Of a stretch of DNA of 7,204 nt, positions 6,492 to 7,204 are shown piece after piece. Origin of the DNA: Pseudomonadota bacterium. Its GTDB lineage: Bacteria > Pseudomonadota > Gammaproteobacteria > Burkholderiales > Burkholderiaceae_B. Below the pieces are notes generated by a model. That model did no database searches. It saw only the letters and a list, made by a program, of their open reading frames with translations, and had not been told where the DNA came from. Every line of letters starts with the position of its first letter. Position 1 is the first letter of the stretch. Both the position numbers and the translations under genes were made by a program. The stretch covers positions 1 to 7,204 of the forward strand of contig JAEWEH010000393.1 of NCBI GenBank assembly GCA_023389535.1, in the 5' to 3' direction.

Positions 6492-7204
6492 GACGACCTC
6501 GCAACACCCGTGCCGCGATCACAGCGTTGCGCGTAAGGCACGATGCGCAGCACCCGATTGGAGTAGAAGCAAGGTTGCAAGGGCCGGTCCGCCATTTCCG
6601 TTGAAGCGACCAGTTCCCGAACCGCAAGCTTGAAGGGTTGTTCAAAATGAGCCGACCCGACGATAGGGATGTCGGCATCGACTGCCCAGTGTTCAGGCTG
6701 GAATGTCCACCCCGCCTTGCGCGCCCATCGATCCAGAGCAGCGCGCAAGGTTTGGTCCGAGGGGCTGACCTCGTAGCGTTCCATGAGATCGGATTGAAAA
6801 GATGGCGGGTCCGCCAATGCGTGGCTTCCTTCACCAGCAACTTGTAGGGCAAAGCTGGGGGCTGTCAATTGCGCCACACCGGCCGCGCCACCCGACTCGG
6901 GTGTCAGCGCAGAGGGCGCGGCCGAACCGGCTACCTGCGCCAGAGCGGCGTCCGCAGTGGAAGTTGCGGCCGGGACAAAACCCGGGACGTTGGCCGCGGC
7001 AGAAATTGCTGTGGGAGGAGCTGGCGAGACCGGCTCCGGGACCACGTCGGAGGAGATAAGGCCGGACGCTGCTGGCGCGCTGGATGCGCCATGCTGCGCC
7101 TGGCTTTGTGCTGCGGGCTGCAACCGGCGCAACAGGCTTTCCTGCGCACCGCGCCGCAATACCAGCTGGCCCCACACGCCCGGCAAGACGACATAGGGCC
7201 CTTC
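6488..7204 (-). CDS. pilL: PilL-like type IVb pilus protein with C-terminal TcpQ domain (5' partial)
   Basis: The reading frame is open to the right edge of the window, giving 238 visible residues, so the true start and any signal peptide or lipobox lie outside. Three parts are visible. First is a short N-terminal piece (GPYVVLPGVWGQLVLRR). Next, about residues 30-125, is a low-complexity Ala/Pro/Ser linker that is probably disordered. Last, about residues 145-225, is a compact domain containing LRAALDRWARKAGW, the pair of Trp residues around EHW, an IPIVG segment and FKLAVRELV, ending in a beta-rich NRVLRIVP. This last part resembles the TcpQ domain of toxin-coregulated-pilus protein Q and of PilL in R64-type loci, which is thought to help the secretin assemble in the outer membrane. 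The stop codon overlaps the pilN start (ATGA), supporting one transcript and a shared role. The family call rests on motif recognition and position. The symbol pilL is positional; a TcpQ/PilM-like name is an alternative. Confidence 0.65.
   Translation of the reverse strand, partial: EGPYVVLPGVWGQLVLRRGAQESLLRRLQPAAQSQAQHGASSAPAASGLISSDVVPEPVSPAPPTAISAAANVPGFVPAATSTADAALAQVAGSAAPSALTPESGGAAGVAQLTAPSFALQVAGEGSHALADPPSFQSDLMERYEVSPSDQTLRAALDRWARKAGWTFQPEHWAVDADIPIVGSAHFEQPFKLAVRELVASTEMADRPLQPCFYSNRVLRIVPYAQRCDRGTGVARSS
6497..6500 (-). promoter_or_regulatory. Ribosome binding site of pilN (GAGG)
   Basis: GAGG lies 5 nt before the pilN ATG at 6491, inside the last codons of the pilL-like gene. 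Together with the ATGA overlap it indicates coupled translation and confirms the lipoprotein start. Confidence 0.65.

Noticed and set aside
7184..7186. TTG as the start of the pilL-like gene
   Set aside because: The frame continues upstream without a stop to the window edge (EGPYVV), so the gene is truncated by the window and the TTG is an internal Leu codon.
1..7204. Search for CRISPR arrays, tRNA or rRNA genes, insertion sequences, direct repeats or a promoter/terminator
   Set aside because: The window is almost entirely coding, with the largest gap only 28 nt. No repeated units, cloverleaf-like stretches, transposase motifs or terminator hairpins were seen by eye.

Overview
The window is a single, tightly packed block of a type IVb pilus assembly operon of the R64/PilL-V kind, lying entirely on the minus strand. 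Read 5'->3' on that strand (high to low coordinates) the order is pilL-like (TcpQ domain, 5' end outside the window) - pilN (lipoprotein secretin) - pilO (bitopic accessory protein) - pilP (exported accessory protein) - pilQ (assembly ATPase) - pilR (GspF-type platform protein) - pilS (major prepilin, 3' end outside the window). Families were recognised from motifs in the translated sequence: lipobox and secretin core, Walker A/B with a tetracysteine motif, GspF-like membrane topology, and a prepilin leader plus hydrophobic alpha-helix. No search could be run.

The DNA is GC-rich (roughly 60 percent by eye), and codon use, Ala/Arg-rich proteins and gene order fit a betaproteobacterium of the Burkholderiales, possibly an Alcaligenaceae/Bordetella-type organism. 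That assignment is inference, because no marker gene is present.

Layout: 7204-6488 pilL-like (partial); 6491-4908 pilN; 4904-3528 pilO; 3622-3101 pilP; 3101-1383 pilQ; 1386-253 pilR; 224-1 pilS (partial, interrupted). Neighbouring genes overlap or nearly touch: ATGA at L/N, 3 nt at N/O, 95 nt at O/P, TAATG at P/Q, ATGA at Q/R and 28 nt at R/S. They are therefore very likely co-transcribed and translationally coupled. There is no gene-free stretch above 300 bases, and I see no promoter, terminator, RNA gene, mobile element, repeat array or CRISPR.

Functionally, PilN would form the outer-membrane channel, helped by PilL and PilP. PilO, PilR and the PilQ hexamer would form the inner-membrane platform and motor, and PilS would be the fibre subunit. 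The most notable observation is that pilS carries an in-frame TAG at codon 16, exactly where the near-invariant Glu+5 of the mature pilin belongs. Its frame is otherwise open to the window edge and every visible assembly gene looks intact. As read, this is an apparently complete secretion machine whose major subunit is knocked out by one nonsense codon, unless the codon is suppressed or is a sequencing error. Other points worth a look are the missing pilM, the 95-nt pilO/pilP overlap, and an ambiguous prepilin leader.
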